A DNA stretch of 64,000 nt from Pseudomonas mangrovi (lineage in GTDB: Bacteria; Pseudomonadota; Gammaproteobacteria; Pseudomonadales; Pseudomonadaceae). A program made the position numbers and the translations under genes. The notes below the pieces were generated by a model, which had not been told where the DNA came from, made no database searches, and worked only from the letters and a program-made list of their open reading frames with translations. The stretch is taken from assembly GCF_003052585.1 (NCBI RefSeq), contig NZ_QASN01000017.1:124001-188000 (forward strand), given 5' to 3'. This document shows positions 43,125-53,414 of the stretch, one piece after another. Within the stretch, counting starts at the first letter, position 1, and every line of letters begins with the position of its first letter.

Positions 43125-43290
43125 GGATGTGCTCCGATGCGGACAGCAGTGACGGCCGCGTCGGGAACCTGCCTGATTCAGGCAACGCTCACGCGCACGA
43201 GGCCATTGTTCAAGGCCCGGTGCGGCGGTCCGCTATCGGCTTGCGGGGCAAATCTACGAAACCCCGCTTAATCGTTAAAGGAATTAATAG

Positions 43291-43300
43291 TTATTCTTTT
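43291..43300. promoter_or_regulatory. AT-rich motif TTATTCTTTT upstream of the porin, matching the sulfate operon leader
   Basis: This 10-mer is the exact reverse complement of AAAAGAATAA at 44258-44267. Both lie in unusually AT-rich leaders. CysB-like control is possible but not shown. The remainder of 43125-43611 contains repeat hairpins and no gene. Confidence 0.35.
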
Positions 43301-43408
43301 AGTTCTTTTTTGAATATGAAAACAAAAAACTTCATCGCCCTCTCCGCACCGCGCGCAATCGGTAACTCTCGGTCGGAAGCGTCGATCCGCCCTCGACACT
43401 AGGGATCG

Positions 43409-43575
43409 CAGGGTGGACGTGGAACGCGACGTCCACCCTACCGCCGCTCGCCAAACCAATCGCGGCCGGGGCGCTGGCGACTGCCGCCGTAGGGTGGATC
43501 ACGCTTCACCGATCCACCACCGGCCCCACGAGGGGGGTCGCAGGGTGGACTTCCACCCTGCCGCCGCTCGCCTGA
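43409..43575. repeat. Cluster of GTAGGGTGGAT-type hairpin repeats
   Basis: Several TGGAC...GTCCACCCT and GTAGGGTGGATCACGC-TTCA...GATCCACCACC hairpins lie side by side. Part of this (43489-43530) closely matches 45752-45800 downstream of sbp. Confidence 0.6.
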
Positions 43576-43611
43576 CAAATTGAGGTCAGTAGGGTCGCTG
43601 CTCATGCGTAA

Positions 43612-44193
43612 TCATGCGCGCAATCGTCCCGCCTGCTCGATCCGCCGCTGCAAGCGATAGAGGTAGGCGAAGCCCTGCTCCCAGCGATCGAACCCGGACT
43701 GCCGATTGATATGCCCGGCACCGGTCAGCAGCACCGCCTCGCTGCCCCAGTCCCGCGCCAACTGCAATGCGCGCTGCGCGGAGGCCGCGGGGTCATTGTC
43801 CGAACCGACCAGCAGGCTCGGGAACGGCAGGGCTTCGCTGGCGATGGGAGCAAAGCCGCGCAATGGCGGCGGGCAGTTCGACCGCTCGACATCGGCCGGG
43901 GCCACCAGCAGTGCACCGCCGATCCGCGCCAGCGTCTGCGCATCGGCCTGCGCTGCCCAGCGGGCCAGCGTCACGCAACCCAGGCTGTGGGCGATCAGCA
44001 CCAGAGTACCGGGCGCAGCGCGCACCGCTTCGTCCAGGCGCTGCACCCAGGCCTGCGGTTGCGGCATGAACCAGTCGTCCTGCTCTACCCGCCGGGCATT
44101 CGGCAGGCACTGCTGCCAGTGGCTCTGCCAATGATCGGCGGGCGAGTTCTGCCAGCCGGGGACGATCAGGTAATGAATGGCGGTCTGGGTCAT
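43612..44193 (-). CDS. RBBP9/YdeN-type alpha/beta hydrolase
   Basis: 193 aa. The fold start LIVPGWQNSPADHWQ, the nucleophile in IAHSLGCVTLARWA (GxSxG-like with His before Ser), the Asp in VGSDNDPAAS and the His in TGAGHINRQSGF build the serine hydrolase triad. RBBP9-like bacterial members are small esterases of unknown substrate. The gene is divergent from the sulfate operon and shares its AT-rich upstream region. Confidence 0.85.
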   Translation of the reverse strand: MTQTAIHYLIVPGWQNSPADHWQSHWQQCLPNARRVEQDDWFMPQPQAWVQRLDEAVRAAPGTLVLIAHSLGCVTLARWAAQADAQTLARIGGALLVAPADVERSNCPPPLRGFAPIASEALPFPSLLVGSDNDPAASAQRALQLARDWGSEAVLLTGAGHINRQSGFDRWEQGFAYLYRLQRRIEQAGRLRA

Positions 44194-44257
44194 GGCGACG
44201 CGCTCCCGATTTGACCAAGGAAGACGGCGCAGTCTAGGGGCGAAATGTTACAAACAA

Positions 44258-44267
44258 AAAAGAATAA
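44258..44267. promoter_or_regulatory. AT-rich motif AAAAGAATAA in the sulfate operon leader
   Basis: Lies in a strongly AT-rich stretch (44240-44385) between the hydrolase and the YezD-like gene. The motif is the reverse complement of that at 43291. Similar AT-rich leaders are commonly seen in front of CysB-regulated genes, but no CysB site can be proven here. Confidence 0.3.
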
Positions 44268-44440
44268 AAACGAATTTGCTTATGCTCTTTAGAAAGAGAT
44301 CGACGAAGGCATCGTCTTTCGTTTTGTTATTTCTTTTTGATCTTTCAAAAGAGCTAAACATTATTTTTCAGAATAATTCGGCACGCCTAGGATCCGCTCC
44401 ACGTCACCCAGCGAACCGCTGACATTGCGAGGAGCAACCC

Positions 44441-44623
44441 ATGTCCATCCCTTTGAAACCCGTGTCAGCCGAGGATGACGCCAGCATCCTGCGCGAGGTG
44501 CAGAACGCCCTGGCCGGCCTGCGCTTTGGCGCGGTGGAGATCACCGTGCACAACGGCCAGGTGGTGCAGATCGAGCGCAAGGAAAAATTCCGCCTCCACG
44601 GCAGCACCGGCAAGACCCAGTAA
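44441..44623 (+). CDS. YezD/DUF2292-family small protein
   Basis: 60 aa. The sequence [20 protein letters not shown] then [17 protein letters not shown] matches the YezD/DUF2292 family, usually found next to sulfur-assimilation genes. GAGGAG precedes the ATG. It is probably part of the sulfate starvation response. The exact job is unknown. Confidence 0.83.
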   Translation: MSIPLKPVSAEDDASILREVQNALAGLRFGAVEITVHNGQVVQIERKEKFRLHGSTGKTQ

Positions 44624-44745
44624 TTCGAGACCCCGACTGGACCTCCAGAGGGTGTGAACAGCATCGACCAGCGCCGACCCCTTTCCGGGAGTGCGCCGGG
44701 CAAGCGCGGCAACAGCCGTCTTTCACACTATTCAGGAGTATTCCG

Positions 44746-45741
44746 ATGTCCCTTTCGCGTTTCCTCGCCGCCGCTCTGGCGTCGACCCTCTACGTCGGCA
44801 GCGCCGCTGCCCAGACCCTGCTCAACGTTTCCTACGACCCGACGCGCGAGCTCTACAGCGAGTTCAACGCGGCCTTCAACAAGCACTGGCAGGCGGCCGG
44901 CAACCAGCCTGTGACCATCCAGCAATCCCATGGCGGTTCGGGCAAGCAGGCCCGTGCGGTGATCGACGGTCTGCGCGCCGATGTGGTGACCCTGGCCCTG
45001 GCCGGCGATATCGACGAGCTGCACAAGCTCGGCAAACTGATCCCCGAGGACTGGCAGAGCCGCCTGCCGGAATCGAGCACCCCCTATACCTCGACCATCG
45101 TGTTCCTGGTACGCAAGGGCAACCCCGAGGGCATCAAGGACTGGGACGACCTGGTCAAGCCGGGCGTGGAAGTCATCACCCCCAACCCGAAAACCAGCGG
45201 CGGCGCACGCTGGAACTTCCTCGCCGCCTGGGCCTATGCGCAGCAGAAATACGGCAGCGAAGAGAAAGCGCAGGAATTCGTCGAGAAGCTCTACAAGAAC
45301 GTCCCGGTACTGGATACCGGCGCACGCGGCTCGACCATCACCTTCGTCAACAACGGCATCGGCGACGTCCTGCTGGCCTGGGAGAACGAAGCCTTCCTGG
45401 CGCTCAAGGAAGAAGGTGGCGACAACTTTGAAATCGTAGCGCCGAGCCTGTCGATCCTCGCCGAGCCGCCGGTGGCGGTGGTCGACAAGAATGTCGAGCG
45501 CAAGGGCACCCGCGAACTGGCCAACGCCTACCTGAACTACCTGTACAGCGATGAAGGCCAGCGCATCGCCGCCAAGCATTTCTATCGCCCGCGCAACCAG
45601 GAAGTCGCCGCCGAGTTCGCCAAACAGTTCCCGCAGCTGAAGCTGGTGACCATCGACAAGGACTTCGCCGGCTGGAAAACCGCCCAGCCGAAGTTCTTCA
45701 ACGATGGGGGGATCTTCGACCAGATCTACCTGGGCGAATGA
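44746..45741 (+). CDS. sbp: Sulfate ABC transporter substrate-binding protein
   Basis: 331 aa. A Sec signal ends at GSAAAQTL. The mature protein has [20 protein letters not shown] and [19 protein letters not shown], the conserved sulfate-binding regions of Sbp/CysP, and [16 protein letters not shown]. It captures sulfate or thiosulfate in the periplasm and delivers it to CysTWA encoded downstream. A 168-bp gap with a hairpin repeat separates it from cysT, which may set the higher level usually seen for binding proteins. Confidence 0.95.
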   Translation: MSLSRFLAAALASTLYVGSAAAQTLLNVSYDPTRELYSEFNAAFNKHWQAAGNQPVTIQQSHGGSGKQARAVIDGLRADVVTLALAGDIDELHKLGKLIPEDWQSRLPESSTPYTSTIVFLVRKGNPEGIKDWDDLVKPGVEVITPNPKTSGGARWNFLAAWAYAQQKYGSEEKAQEFVEKLYKNVPVLDTGARGSTITFVNNGIGDVLLAWENEAFLALKEEGGDNFEIVAPSLSILAEPPVAVVDKNVERKGTRELANAYLNYLYSDEGQRIAAKHFYRPRNQEVAAEFAKQFPQLKLVTIDKDFAGWKTAQPKFFNDGGIFDQIYLGE

Positions 45742-45751
45742 GCCCGCGCCC

Positions 45752-45822
45752 GTAGGGTGGATCACGCTCCATCGATCCACCACCGGCCCCACCGGGGTTC
45801 GCGTGGTGGACGTGGAAAGCGA
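45752..45822. repeat. GTAGGGTGGATCACGC-type hairpin repeat between sbp and cysT
   Basis: GTAGGGTGGATCACGCTCCA continues to a TGGATGC/GATCCACCACC-type stem. The same core is at 43489-43530. It may act as an mRNA-stabilising or attenuating hairpin. Confidence 0.55.
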
Positions 45823-45909
45823 CGCCCACCAAACGGCGCCACTCAGCCCCCTGCATTCGAATCGCCGCTGCACGTGGCGGGGGCCACCCGCCCTACCCAA
45901 GGAGCTTGC

Positions 45910-46728
45910 ATGTCTCGCCGTACTTCCCCCGTCATACCCGGCTTCGGGCTGACGCTGGGCTACACCCTGGTGTACCTCAGCCTGTTGGTGCTGATTCCCC
46001 TGGGTGCCATGTTCGTCCACGCCGCTCAGCTCACCTGGGCCGAGTTCTGGACGATCATTTCCGCGCCGCGCGTGGTTGCCGCGCTGAAGCTCAGCTTCGG
46101 CACCGCCTTCGTCGCCGCCCTCATCAACGGCCTGATCGGCACCCTGCTGGCCTGGGCGCTGGTGCGCTACAGCTTCCCAGGCCGCAAGGTGATCGATGCC
46201 ATGATCGATTTGCCCTTCGCCCTACCCACCGCAGTGGCCGGCATCGCCCTGACCGCGCTCTACGCGCCCAACGGCATGGTCGGCCAGATCGCCGCCTGGC
46301 TCGGTTTCAAGATCGCCTACACGCCGTTGGGGATCACCCTGGCGCTGACCTTCGTCACCCTGCCCTTCGTCGTGCGGACCATCCAGCCGGTGCTGGCGGA
46401 CATCCCGCGTGAAGTCGAGGAGGCGGCGGCCTGCCTGGGCGCCAAGCCCTTTCAGGTGGTCCGCCACGTCCTGCTGCCGGCCCTGCTGCCCGCCTGGCTG
46501 ACCGGCTTTGCCCTGGCTTTCGCCCGCGGCGTCGGCGAGTACGGCTCGGTGATCTTCATCGCCGGCAACATGCCGATGAAAACCGAGATCCTGCCGCTGC
46601 TGATCATGGTCAAGCTCGACCAGTACGACTATCACGGCGCCACCGCCATCGGCGTGCTGATGCTGGTGGTGTCCTTCATCCTGCTGCTGCTGATCAACCT
46701 GCTGCAGCGCCGCATCCAGACGCCATGA
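45910..46728 (+). CDS. cysT: Sulfate ABC transporter permease CysT
   Basis: 272 aa from ATG 45910, preceded by AAGGAG. Six or so hydrophobic segments and the cytoplasmic EAA loop ([20 protein letters not shown]) identify an ABC permease that pairs with CysW. The order sbp-cysT-cysW-cysA matches the Pseudomonas sulfate transporter. The longer frame from 45757 includes repeat DNA and is rejected. Confidence 0.93.
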   Translation: MSRRTSPVIPGFGLTLGYTLVYLSLLVLIPLGAMFVHAAQLTWAEFWTIISAPRVVAALKLSFGTAFVAALINGLIGTLLAWALVRYSFPGRKVIDAMIDLPFALPTAVAGIALTALYAPNGMVGQIAAWLGFKIAYTPLGITLALTFVTLPFVVRTIQPVLADIPREVEEAAACLGAKPFQVVRHVLLPALLPAWLTGFALAFARGVGEYGSVIFIAGNMPMKTEILPLLIMVKLDQYDYHGATAIGVLMLVVSFILLLLINLLQRRIQTP

Positions 46729-46738
46729 GGAGCCGGGC

Positions 46739-47608
46739 ATGACCAGTACCACATTGACTGCCGGTGACATCAGTGCTGCCCGCCGGGGCAGCCCGGCCGG
46801 CCGGATCCTGCTGATCCTTGGCGCCTACCTGGCCTTTGCGCTGTTCCTGCTGCTGCCGCTGCTGGTGGTGCTGAGCGAGGCGCTCAAGCTGGGTCTGGGC
46901 ACCTTCTTCAGCGCCCTGCTCGAGGCCGATGCGATTTCCGCGCTCAAGCTGACCCTGCTCGCGGTGGGCATTTCGGTGCCGCTCAACCTGGTGTTCGGCG
47001 TGGCCGCCGCCTGGTGCGTGAGCAAGTACGAATTCCGCGGCAAGAGCATCCTGGTGACCCTGATCGACCTGCCGTTCTCGGTCTCGCCGGTGATCGCCGG
47101 CCTGATCTATGTGCTGCTGTTCGGCGCCCAGGGCTTCTTCGGCGAGGTGCTGGAGAAGTACGACATCCAGATCATCTTCGCCCTGCCGGGGATCGTGCTG
47201 GCGACCATTTTCGTCACCGTGCCCTTCGTCGCCCGCGAGCTGATCCCGCTGATGCAGGAACAGGGCAGCCAGGAAGAGGAGGCCGCGCGCCTGCTCGGCG
47301 CCAGCGGCTGGCAGATGTTCTGGCACGTCACCTTGCCGAACATCAAATGGGGGCTGATCTATGGCGTGGTGCTCTGTACCGCGCGGGCGATGGGCGAGTT
47401 CGGCGCGGTGTCGGTGGTCTCCGGGCATATCCGTGGCTACACCAACACCCTGCCGCTGCACGTCGAGATTCTCTACAACGAATACAACCACGTCGCCGCC
47501 TTCAGCGTCGCCAGCCTGCTGCTGGGCCTGGCGCTGATCATCCTGCTGCTCAAGCAGTGGAGCGAGTCACGCATCAACCGCCTGCGCCACACGGCCGAGG
47601 AAGAATGA
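46739..47608 (+). CDS. cysW: Sulfate ABC transporter permease CysW
   Basis: 289 aa. About six hydrophobic helices and the EAA-type loop [20 protein letters not shown]. It starts 10 bp after cysT and its stop is followed at once by the cysA ATG. It forms the second half of the membrane channel with CysT. Confidence 0.93.
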   Translation: MTSTTLTAGDISAARRGSPAGRILLILGAYLAFALFLLLPLLVVLSEALKLGLGTFFSALLEADAISALKLTLLAVGISVPLNLVFGVAAAWCVSKYEFRGKSILVTLIDLPFSVSPVIAGLIYVLLFGAQGFFGEVLEKYDIQIIFALPGIVLATIFVTVPFVARELIPLMQEQGSQEEEAARLLGASGWQMFWHVTLPNIKWGLIYGVVLCTARAMGEFGAVSVVSGHIRGYTNTLPLHVEILYNEYNHVAAFSVASLLLGLALIILLLKQWSESRINRLRHTAEEE

Positions 47609-48571
<963 letters not shown>

Positions 48572-48593
48572 ACCCCTCGCCGCGGTATCGTCA

Positions 48594-48700
48594 CACAGCT
48601 GTCCTTCTCCCTGCGGGAGAGGGAAAAGCGTGCATGCCCAAAGCCCCGCAAGCTTTCCTTTTCCCTCTCGGAGAAGGTAGCGCGCCACGCCGGATGAGGG
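48594..48700. repeat. Dispersed repeat, type A (two inverted hairpins)
   Basis: TGTCCTTCTCCCTGCGGGAG and TTTTCCCTCTCGGAGAAGGT lie about 60 bp apart and end in CGGATGAGGGA. It follows the cysA stop and probably helps end that operon. Confidence 0.6.
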
Positions 48701-48735
48701 ATGGATTGGTCGATAGGGTTGCTGGCACCTGTCTG

Positions 48736-49806
48736 TCACATGCCTAGGGCACGGTGGGGAAACAGATAGCGTGCGCTGGCCCGGACCGCGCTCTCCAGGT
48801 CCGGCCAGGCCAGCCCGTGTCGGGCGGCAAAGGCCTGGGTGTCCTGGGTGTCGAAGCGCTGGGTCTGGATGAAGTCCAGCGACTCGGGCTCGGTGTGCAG
48901 CAACGTCGGCAAGCCAGGCAGCTTCAGCAGCGTGTGCAGCAGGCCGATCGGCAGATGTCGGCGCGGCGCGCTGGTCTGCAGTGCCTGCGCCAGCCATGCG
49001 ACCAGCCCGGCCAGATTCGGCGTGCGATCGTCCAGTGCCAACAGCTCGCCGCCCTCCAGCGCCGGATCGAAGGCCGCCAGGCGCAGCAACTCGGCGAGGA
49101 AGTCCACGCACACCAGGGGCAGCCAATGCTGCGGACTACCGGGGATGGCGCTGAGGCGGCCATGGGCCAGGTTGTCGATCAGCCCGGCCAGCGGCTGGCC
49201 CGGTAGCAGATGGCCGCTGTGGCTGTGCCCGCAGAGCGTTGCCGGGTGCACGCAGGTCAACCGCCCCTGTAGCTCGCGCATGCGTCGCTGTACGGTGAAG
49301 TGTGCTTCGATCTTGCTGCCCTCGTAGCCGCCACTGCGCCGGTAGACCCGGGGCCAGTCGCTGCTGGCCGGCTGCGGCAGGTTCACCCCCAGACGCTGCA
49401 AGTGCGCAGGGTTGTGCAGCATGAAGCCGCCGACCATCAGCAGTCGCGCATCGGCCGCTGCCGCGAGGTCCGCTACCTGCAAAGCACCCTCCACGTTGAC
49501 GGTACGCGCCTGCTGCAGCGGCAGACGCCAGGCGAAGTGCGCGCCCAGGTGGAACACCGCCGCCACCGCCTGCGCCCGGGCGCGGTCGACGGCGCTCAGG
49601 CCGAGCCCGGCAACCCCGAGATCGCCAACCAGCGCCGAGACCCGCTCACCCGCCCCACCGAGGGCTGTCACCTGTGTCTGCAGGGTTGGCAGTTGCTGCG
49701 GCTGGCGCAGCAGGGCGAGGACCGGATGACCCTCTCGGGTCAGGCTGGCCAGCAGATGACGGCCAATGAAGCCGGTAGCGCCAGTAACCAGGCAGGTCTG
49801 TTTCAT
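48736..49806 (-). CDS. NAD-dependent epimerase/dehydratase-like (thioester-reductase-type) protein
   Basis: 356 aa from ATG 49806 with AGGAG eight bases before it; the GTG at 49812 is less likely. The Rossmann motif TGATGFIGRHLLASL binds NAD(P). A central segment reads GGYEGSKIEAHFTV, where the YxxxK of extended SDRs is YEGSK, so the fold can be catalytic. A role as an epimerase, a reductase of acyl thioesters or a lipid-modifying enzyme is equally possible. It is divergent from the MerR regulator, which may control it. Confidence 0.82.
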   Translation of the reverse strand: MKQTCLVTGATGFIGRHLLASLTREGHPVLALLRQPQQLPTLQTQVTALGGAGERVSALVGDLGVAGLGLSAVDRARAQAVAAVFHLGAHFAWRLPLQQARTVNVEGALQVADLAAAADARLLMVGGFMLHNPAHLQRLGVNLPQPASSDWPRVYRRSGGYEGSKIEAHFTVQRRMRELQGRLTCVHPATLCGHSHSGHLLPGQPLAGLIDNLAHGRLSAIPGSPQHWLPLVCVDFLAELLRLAAFDPALEGGELLALDDRTPNLAGLVAWLAQALQTSAPRRHLPIGLLHTLLKLPGLPTLLHTEPESLDFIQTQRFDTQDTQAFAARHGLAWPDLESAVRASARYLFPHRALGM

Positions 49807-49880
49807 GCGCACGCTCCTGATGCATCGGGGAGCGCGAAGGCTAAACTGTGGAGCCTACTCCAGGGTCAAGAGGCATGCGC

Positions 49881-50288
49881 ATGCGCATTGGCGAACTGCA
49901 AGCCCGCAGCGGAACCAGCCGCGACACACTGCGCTACTACGAGCGCATCGGCCTGATCACCGCACGACGGCAGCCCGGCAACAACTACCGCGAATACGAC
50001 AACCAAACACTCGAGGAGCTGGGGTTCATCCGCCAGGCGCAGGCGATGAGCTTCACCCTGACCGAGATCCGTGCGTTGCTGCAGGCGCGGCGCAGCCGGC
50101 TTCTCGACTGCGCGCGCGGCGCTGCAATGCTGGGTGACAAGCTGGCTGACGTGGAACAGCGTCTACTGGAACTGACCAGGCTGCGCGACTTTCTGCGTGA
50201 CGAACGCGAGCGTTTGCTGGCCAGCGCAGCGCAGCAGGCCGCAACGAATCCTCTGAGCGGCGCCGCCGCGCCTGACGGCTGCGGCTAG
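49881..50288 (+). CDS. MerR-family transcriptional regulator
   Basis: 135 aa from ATG 49881; AGAGG lies seven bases upstream, and ATG 49875 is too close to it. The MerR winged helix is complete (MRIGELQARSGTSRDTLRYY, ERIGLITARRQPGNNYREYD). The C-terminus has an effector helix with a single Cys around DCARGAAM and a terminal GCG, with no standard metal-binding pattern. It is divergent from the epimerase-like gene, a likely target. Confidence 0.88.
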   Translation: MRIGELQARSGTSRDTLRYYERIGLITARRQPGNNYREYDNQTLEELGFIRQAQAMSFTLTEIRALLQARRSRLLDCARGAAMLGDKLADVEQRLLELTRLRDFLRDERERLLASAAQQAATNPLSGAAAPDGCG

Positions 50289-50325
50289 TCGAGACGGCGC
50301 TGGCGTGCCCGACAGCCGTCCTGGC

Positions 50326-50571
50326 TCAATCGTCCTTGTTGGCGTGCAGGCGCACATTGAGCTCATCGACGATCGGCGCCCAGTCGGCATCCTCCAGCAG
50401 TTCTTCCTTGAGAAAGCGCCCCTGCGCCTCGTTCCAGAACGGCGCTTCCGAGACCTTGACGCCGTCGGGCAACGGATGATGGCTGGCGATGAAGGCATCG
50501 ATGCTGGCCGGGTCGCCCGGCAGTCCGAGCTGTTCGAACAGAGTGCCGAGATCCTTGTTGGTAAGTTCCAT
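50326..50571 (-). CDS. DUF2789-family protein
   Basis: 81 aa. The sequence NKDLGTLFEQLGLPGDPASI and HHPLPDGVKVSEAPFWNEAQ, plus an acidic end, matches the DUF2789 family of small soluble gammaproteobacterial proteins. GGAACG-type sequence precedes the start. Function unknown. It converges on the MerR gene. Confidence 0.8.
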   Translation of the reverse strand: MELTNKDLGTLFEQLGLPGDPASIDAFIASHHPLPDGVKVSEAPFWNEAQGRFLKEELLEDADWAPIVDELNVRLHANKDD

Positions 50572-50672
50572 GATCGTTCCTCCCGTAGGTGGCTAGCGGC
50601 GCGAATGCACCGGGCCTGCCAGTGTCAGAGGCCGCAAGCGCGGCGACGGTTCCGCAATACGCCGGCAGCCCA

Positions 50673-51482
50673 TCAGTCCAGGACCTCCTGCAGGTCGATA
50701 CGCCGCCATAGCGCCTGGGCGAAGCTGTACAGCGCGAACGCCAGCAGCCCAAGGCCGATCGCCATCAACAGCCAACTGCCCAACGGCCAGCCCTGCAGGG
50801 CTTCCAACGCTTCCTTGAGACCGGGTGGATCACTGACTTCATAGCGATTGCCGCCAATCAGCAGCAACGTAGCAATGATCAGGAAAACGATCCCGCGCGC
50901 GACCAGTCCGATGCGCGAAATCGGCCGGACCACCTGCATCACATGCTCGTCGCATTCGAAGTAGCGCTCATAGCGCACATGCCAGGCCTTGATCAGGTGA
51001 GCGATGCCGGCACCGAGCGGAATAAGCGCCACCACGTAGATCAGCCAGCGAGAAGCTTCATGGCCGAGCAGGCGCGCCAGCACGTCCGGCTTGTCGCCCC
51101 CGCCACCACCGCCGGAAAAGCTCTCCAGGCCGGCGCCGAGCAGGCTGAGGGTGAACAGCGCCAGCGCCAGGTTGACCAACGCACTGCCGATCAACCCGGC
51201 GCGGATCAGCAGTGCCTTGGCGTCGGTGCCATGCCGGTCGGTGTCGCCGATGCCCTGGGTGAAGCGCCAGGCCACATGGGCAAAAAGGCCGATCGCCAGC
51301 AGCCAGAGCAGCACGGCACCGAACGGGTGTTCCAGCACCTTCTGCAGCGCGCCCTTGCTGTCCACCGTGTCGCCGCTACCCAACGCAGCGGCAAAGGCGA
51401 AGAAGCCGATGATCAGATAGACCATGCCGCGCGCAGCGTAGCCGCTGCGCGCCAATATCTTTACCCCACGGGTTACCGTCAT
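50673..51482 (-). CDS. DUF1206-family membrane protein
   Basis: 269 aa from ATG 51482, chosen because GGAGG lies seven bases upstream. Six hydrophobic helices form three repeated two-helix units, each starting with a pattern like ARSGYAARGMVYLIIGFFAF. A glycine run (GGGGGG) links the second and third unit. DUF1206 proteins have no known function. In the same direction as the DUF2789 gene, about 100 bp upstream. Confidence 0.82.
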   Translation of the reverse strand: MTVTRGVKILARSGYAARGMVYLIIGFFAFAAALGSGDTVDSKGALQKVLEHPFGAVLLWLLAIGLFAHVAWRFTQGIGDTDRHGTDAKALLIRAGLIGSALVNLALALFTLSLLGAGLESFSGGGGGGDKPDVLARLLGHEASRWLIYVVALIPLGAGIAHLIKAWHVRYERYFECDEHVMQVVRPISRIGLVARGIVFLIIATLLLIGGNRYEVSDPPGLKEALEALQGWPLGSWLLMAIGLGLLAFALYSFAQALWRRIDLQEVLD

Positions 51483-51646
51483 CTCGGACGCCTCCATCGA
51501 TTCTTGTTGTGAGGTCCGGTAGACGTGCGGCGCGGTGATTCAGTTCGTCGGCGCCGGGTGAGCGGTGGGCATGGCGCACGTGGCAGTTGCTGCGCAAGGA
51601 AGGAAAAGCCTATGCCGAGCTTGATCGCAGACAGCAAGGACGCTGT

Positions 51647-51675
51647 GGTGGACAAGACTGTGCCCTTGTCCACCC
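51647..51675. repeat. Short hairpin repeat, type C
   Basis: GTGGACAAGACTGTGCCCTT continues into GTCCACCCTACGG. It is a relative of 33745-33776. Confidence 0.5.
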
Positions 51676-51827
51676 TACGGCTGCAGTCTTCGTAGGATGC
51701 AAGCGTCCAGCATTTCTCTGGTGGGCAGGCGGGACAGCGCGTCGTGCTGGAAGCTCTCGCAAGTACGAGAAAAAGTCTCTGTCCGCGCACGACTGTCGCA
51801 CCGCGGCTGACTCTGGCAACTCGCTTT

Positions 51828-51903
51828 GATGGACAAGGCTGCGCCGTTGTCCACCCTACGGCGCCGGACCTTCGTAGGGTGGATGGACGAAGCCATCCAC
51901 CCT
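51828..51903. repeat. Two adjacent hairpin repeats (types C and GTAGGGTGGAT)
   Basis: GATGGACAAGGCTGCGCCGT-TGTCCACCCTACGG, then CGTAGGGTGGATGGACGAAG-CCATCCACCC. The gene-free stretch 51483-51916 holds only such repeats and possibly a decayed sequence. Confidence 0.5.
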
Positions 51904-51916
51904 TTTCCCTGCGGAT

Positions 51917-52144
51917 TCAGTCCGAGCCGCCGCCGTCTCCGCAGTCGCCATCAAAATGATCGGAGCTGCTTCCACCGGAACCGTCGCCACCACGCAGTCG
52001 CCGACCTAGCCAGAGCACCAGGGCGAGCACCAAAAGCCAGAACAGCAGCGGCAGCAGCACGGACTGCAGCCGGCTGGGCGCAGCGAGATCCATGTAGCGC
52101 CCGCACACCGCCAGCCCCAGCAGGATGATCAGCAGATTGCGCAT
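51917..52144 (-). CDS. Small membrane protein with Gly/Asp-rich tail
   Basis: 75 aa from ATG 52144, which follows GGGAGG. Two hydrophobic segments (residues 3-16 and 28-46) precede a C-terminal tail rich in Gly, Ser and Asp (GGDGSGGSSSDHFDGDCGDG). A longer frame to 52216 adds no supporting site. Function unknown. It lies directly upstream of the GST-like gene start on the opposite side and may not be linked. Confidence 0.6.
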   Translation of the reverse strand: MRNLLIILLGLAVCGRYMDLAAPSRLQSVLLPLLFWLLVLALVLWLGRRLRGGDGSGGSSSDHFDGDCGDGGGSD

Positions 52145-52228
52145 GGTTCCTCCCTGAGTCCCGTTGTCGTTGCCGGGGGCATTCGAGCCTGCGCGATGCC
52201 CATCGGCGTCGGGCACGACGGTCGCGGT

Positions 52229-53350
52229 CTAACGCCCGCTGATCTCCCAGACCTCGATGTTGTTGCGCCGGCCGACACTGTAGCCGCGCGACCCCACGCG
52301 CAGACGCGCCAGTCCGAAAGCCTGCAGGTAGTCCTCGACGGCCTGGCGGCCCGGCGCATCCAGTCCCGCGATGAAATGGTCGACGCGGCGCAGCAGATAG
52401 ATCATGTAGGGCTGCACGCCAGCCTGCACCGGCGCACCGCGAAAACGGGTCTGCACCCCGCCGAGACGCCGCTGGTGCGCTTCACGCGCAACCGGATCGC
52501 CATCCTGCGGCTGCTCGCGCTCGACCCACTGATCGAGGAAGGCCAGGCAGTCGTCCAGCTCGGGGAAGACCTCCTCGGCAATGAGCCGCAGCAACGGCTC
52601 AAGCGTGGCAGGGATGGCGTCGTCGGCGAGGAAGTCGTCGCCCGCGGCGGGGAACTCCGGACTGTCCAGATCACCGGCGTTCATCCGCTCGACCCAGCGG
52701 AATACCTTGGGCGCGCGCTGCTTCATGATCTGCTCGGGCACCGGATCACGACCCAGGTGAGCGAACAGCGGGCCGATCAGGCCGTAGTCGCCGATCGACG
52801 GCCGTCCACCGAACAGGTAGGGATGCTCGGCGAAGTGCGCTTCGAGGATGTCCAGCAGACGCTCGTGGGATGCTTCGATCAGCGGAATGGTCGCCTCGCT
52901 GACACCCAGCGCCGGCAGGTAGGAAGCCATCCGCCCCATGATCTTTTCCGCCGCCTGGGCGCCGGAACCGGCGACGAAGGCATCGCGGATGAAACGCTCC
53001 TGCTGGGCGAAGAAGCTCCAGCGGTAGTGCATCGCCGGACGCAGCATCGGCAGGCTGGCGTAGTACTCGATCAGCAGTGCCAGCACGCGCTGACGCGGCC
53101 CGCTCGGGTAGGCCGGGTAGCGCACGCCCCGGGCCTCGAAGTGATCGATGATGTCGACGGTGTCCTGGATGATCTGACCGTCGACCGTCTCCAGCACCGG
53201 AATGATGCCGCGGCCGATGCGCGGCACGATGTGCTGCTCGAAACGCGCGTCGGTCGGCATCACCTCGCGATAGGCAATGCCCTGCTTGCGCAGGTAGCAG
53301 CGCGCCTTGGCGCTGTAGAGCGAATGCGGAGCGGCGTAGAACTGATGCAT
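52229..53350 (-). CDS. Glutathione S-transferase-like protein
   Basis: 373 aa from ATG 53350. The thioredoxin-like N-domain reads FYAAPHSLYSAKARCYLRKQ, with the GST Ser/Cys contact region, then GIIPVLETVDGQIIQDTVDI with the cis-Pro. A helical C-domain follows (YLFGGRPSIGDYGLIGPLF). The extra 150 residues at the end carry charged segments not seen in short GSTs, similar to proteins that act on larger hydrophobic compounds. Substrate unknown. Confidence 0.85.
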   Translation of the reverse strand: MHQFYAAPHSLYSAKARCYLRKQGIAYREVMPTDARFEQHIVPRIGRGIIPVLETVDGQIIQDTVDIIDHFEARGVRYPAYPSGPRQRVLALLIEYYASLPMLRPAMHYRWSFFAQQERFIRDAFVAGSGAQAAEKIMGRMASYLPALGVSEATIPLIEASHERLLDILEAHFAEHPYLFGGRPSIGDYGLIGPLFAHLGRDPVPEQIMKQRAPKVFRWVERMNAGDLDSPEFPAAGDDFLADDAIPATLEPLLRLIAEEVFPELDDCLAFLDQWVEREQPQDGDPVAREAHQRRLGGVQTRFRGAPVQAGVQPYMIYLLRRVDHFIAGLDAPGRQAVEDYLQAFGLARLRVGSRGYSVGRRNNIEVWEISGR

Positions 53351-53414
53351 GAAAGTCTTCCGGTGCTGGCGCAAGGAGCGCTCTTGTTGTTGGACGGACG
53401 TGCGGGGGAATGCG

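Noticed and set aside
43125..43611. CRISPR-like array in the repeat-rich region
   Set aside because: The repeats are hairpins of unequal length in both orientations without regular spacers, and no cas genes are present.
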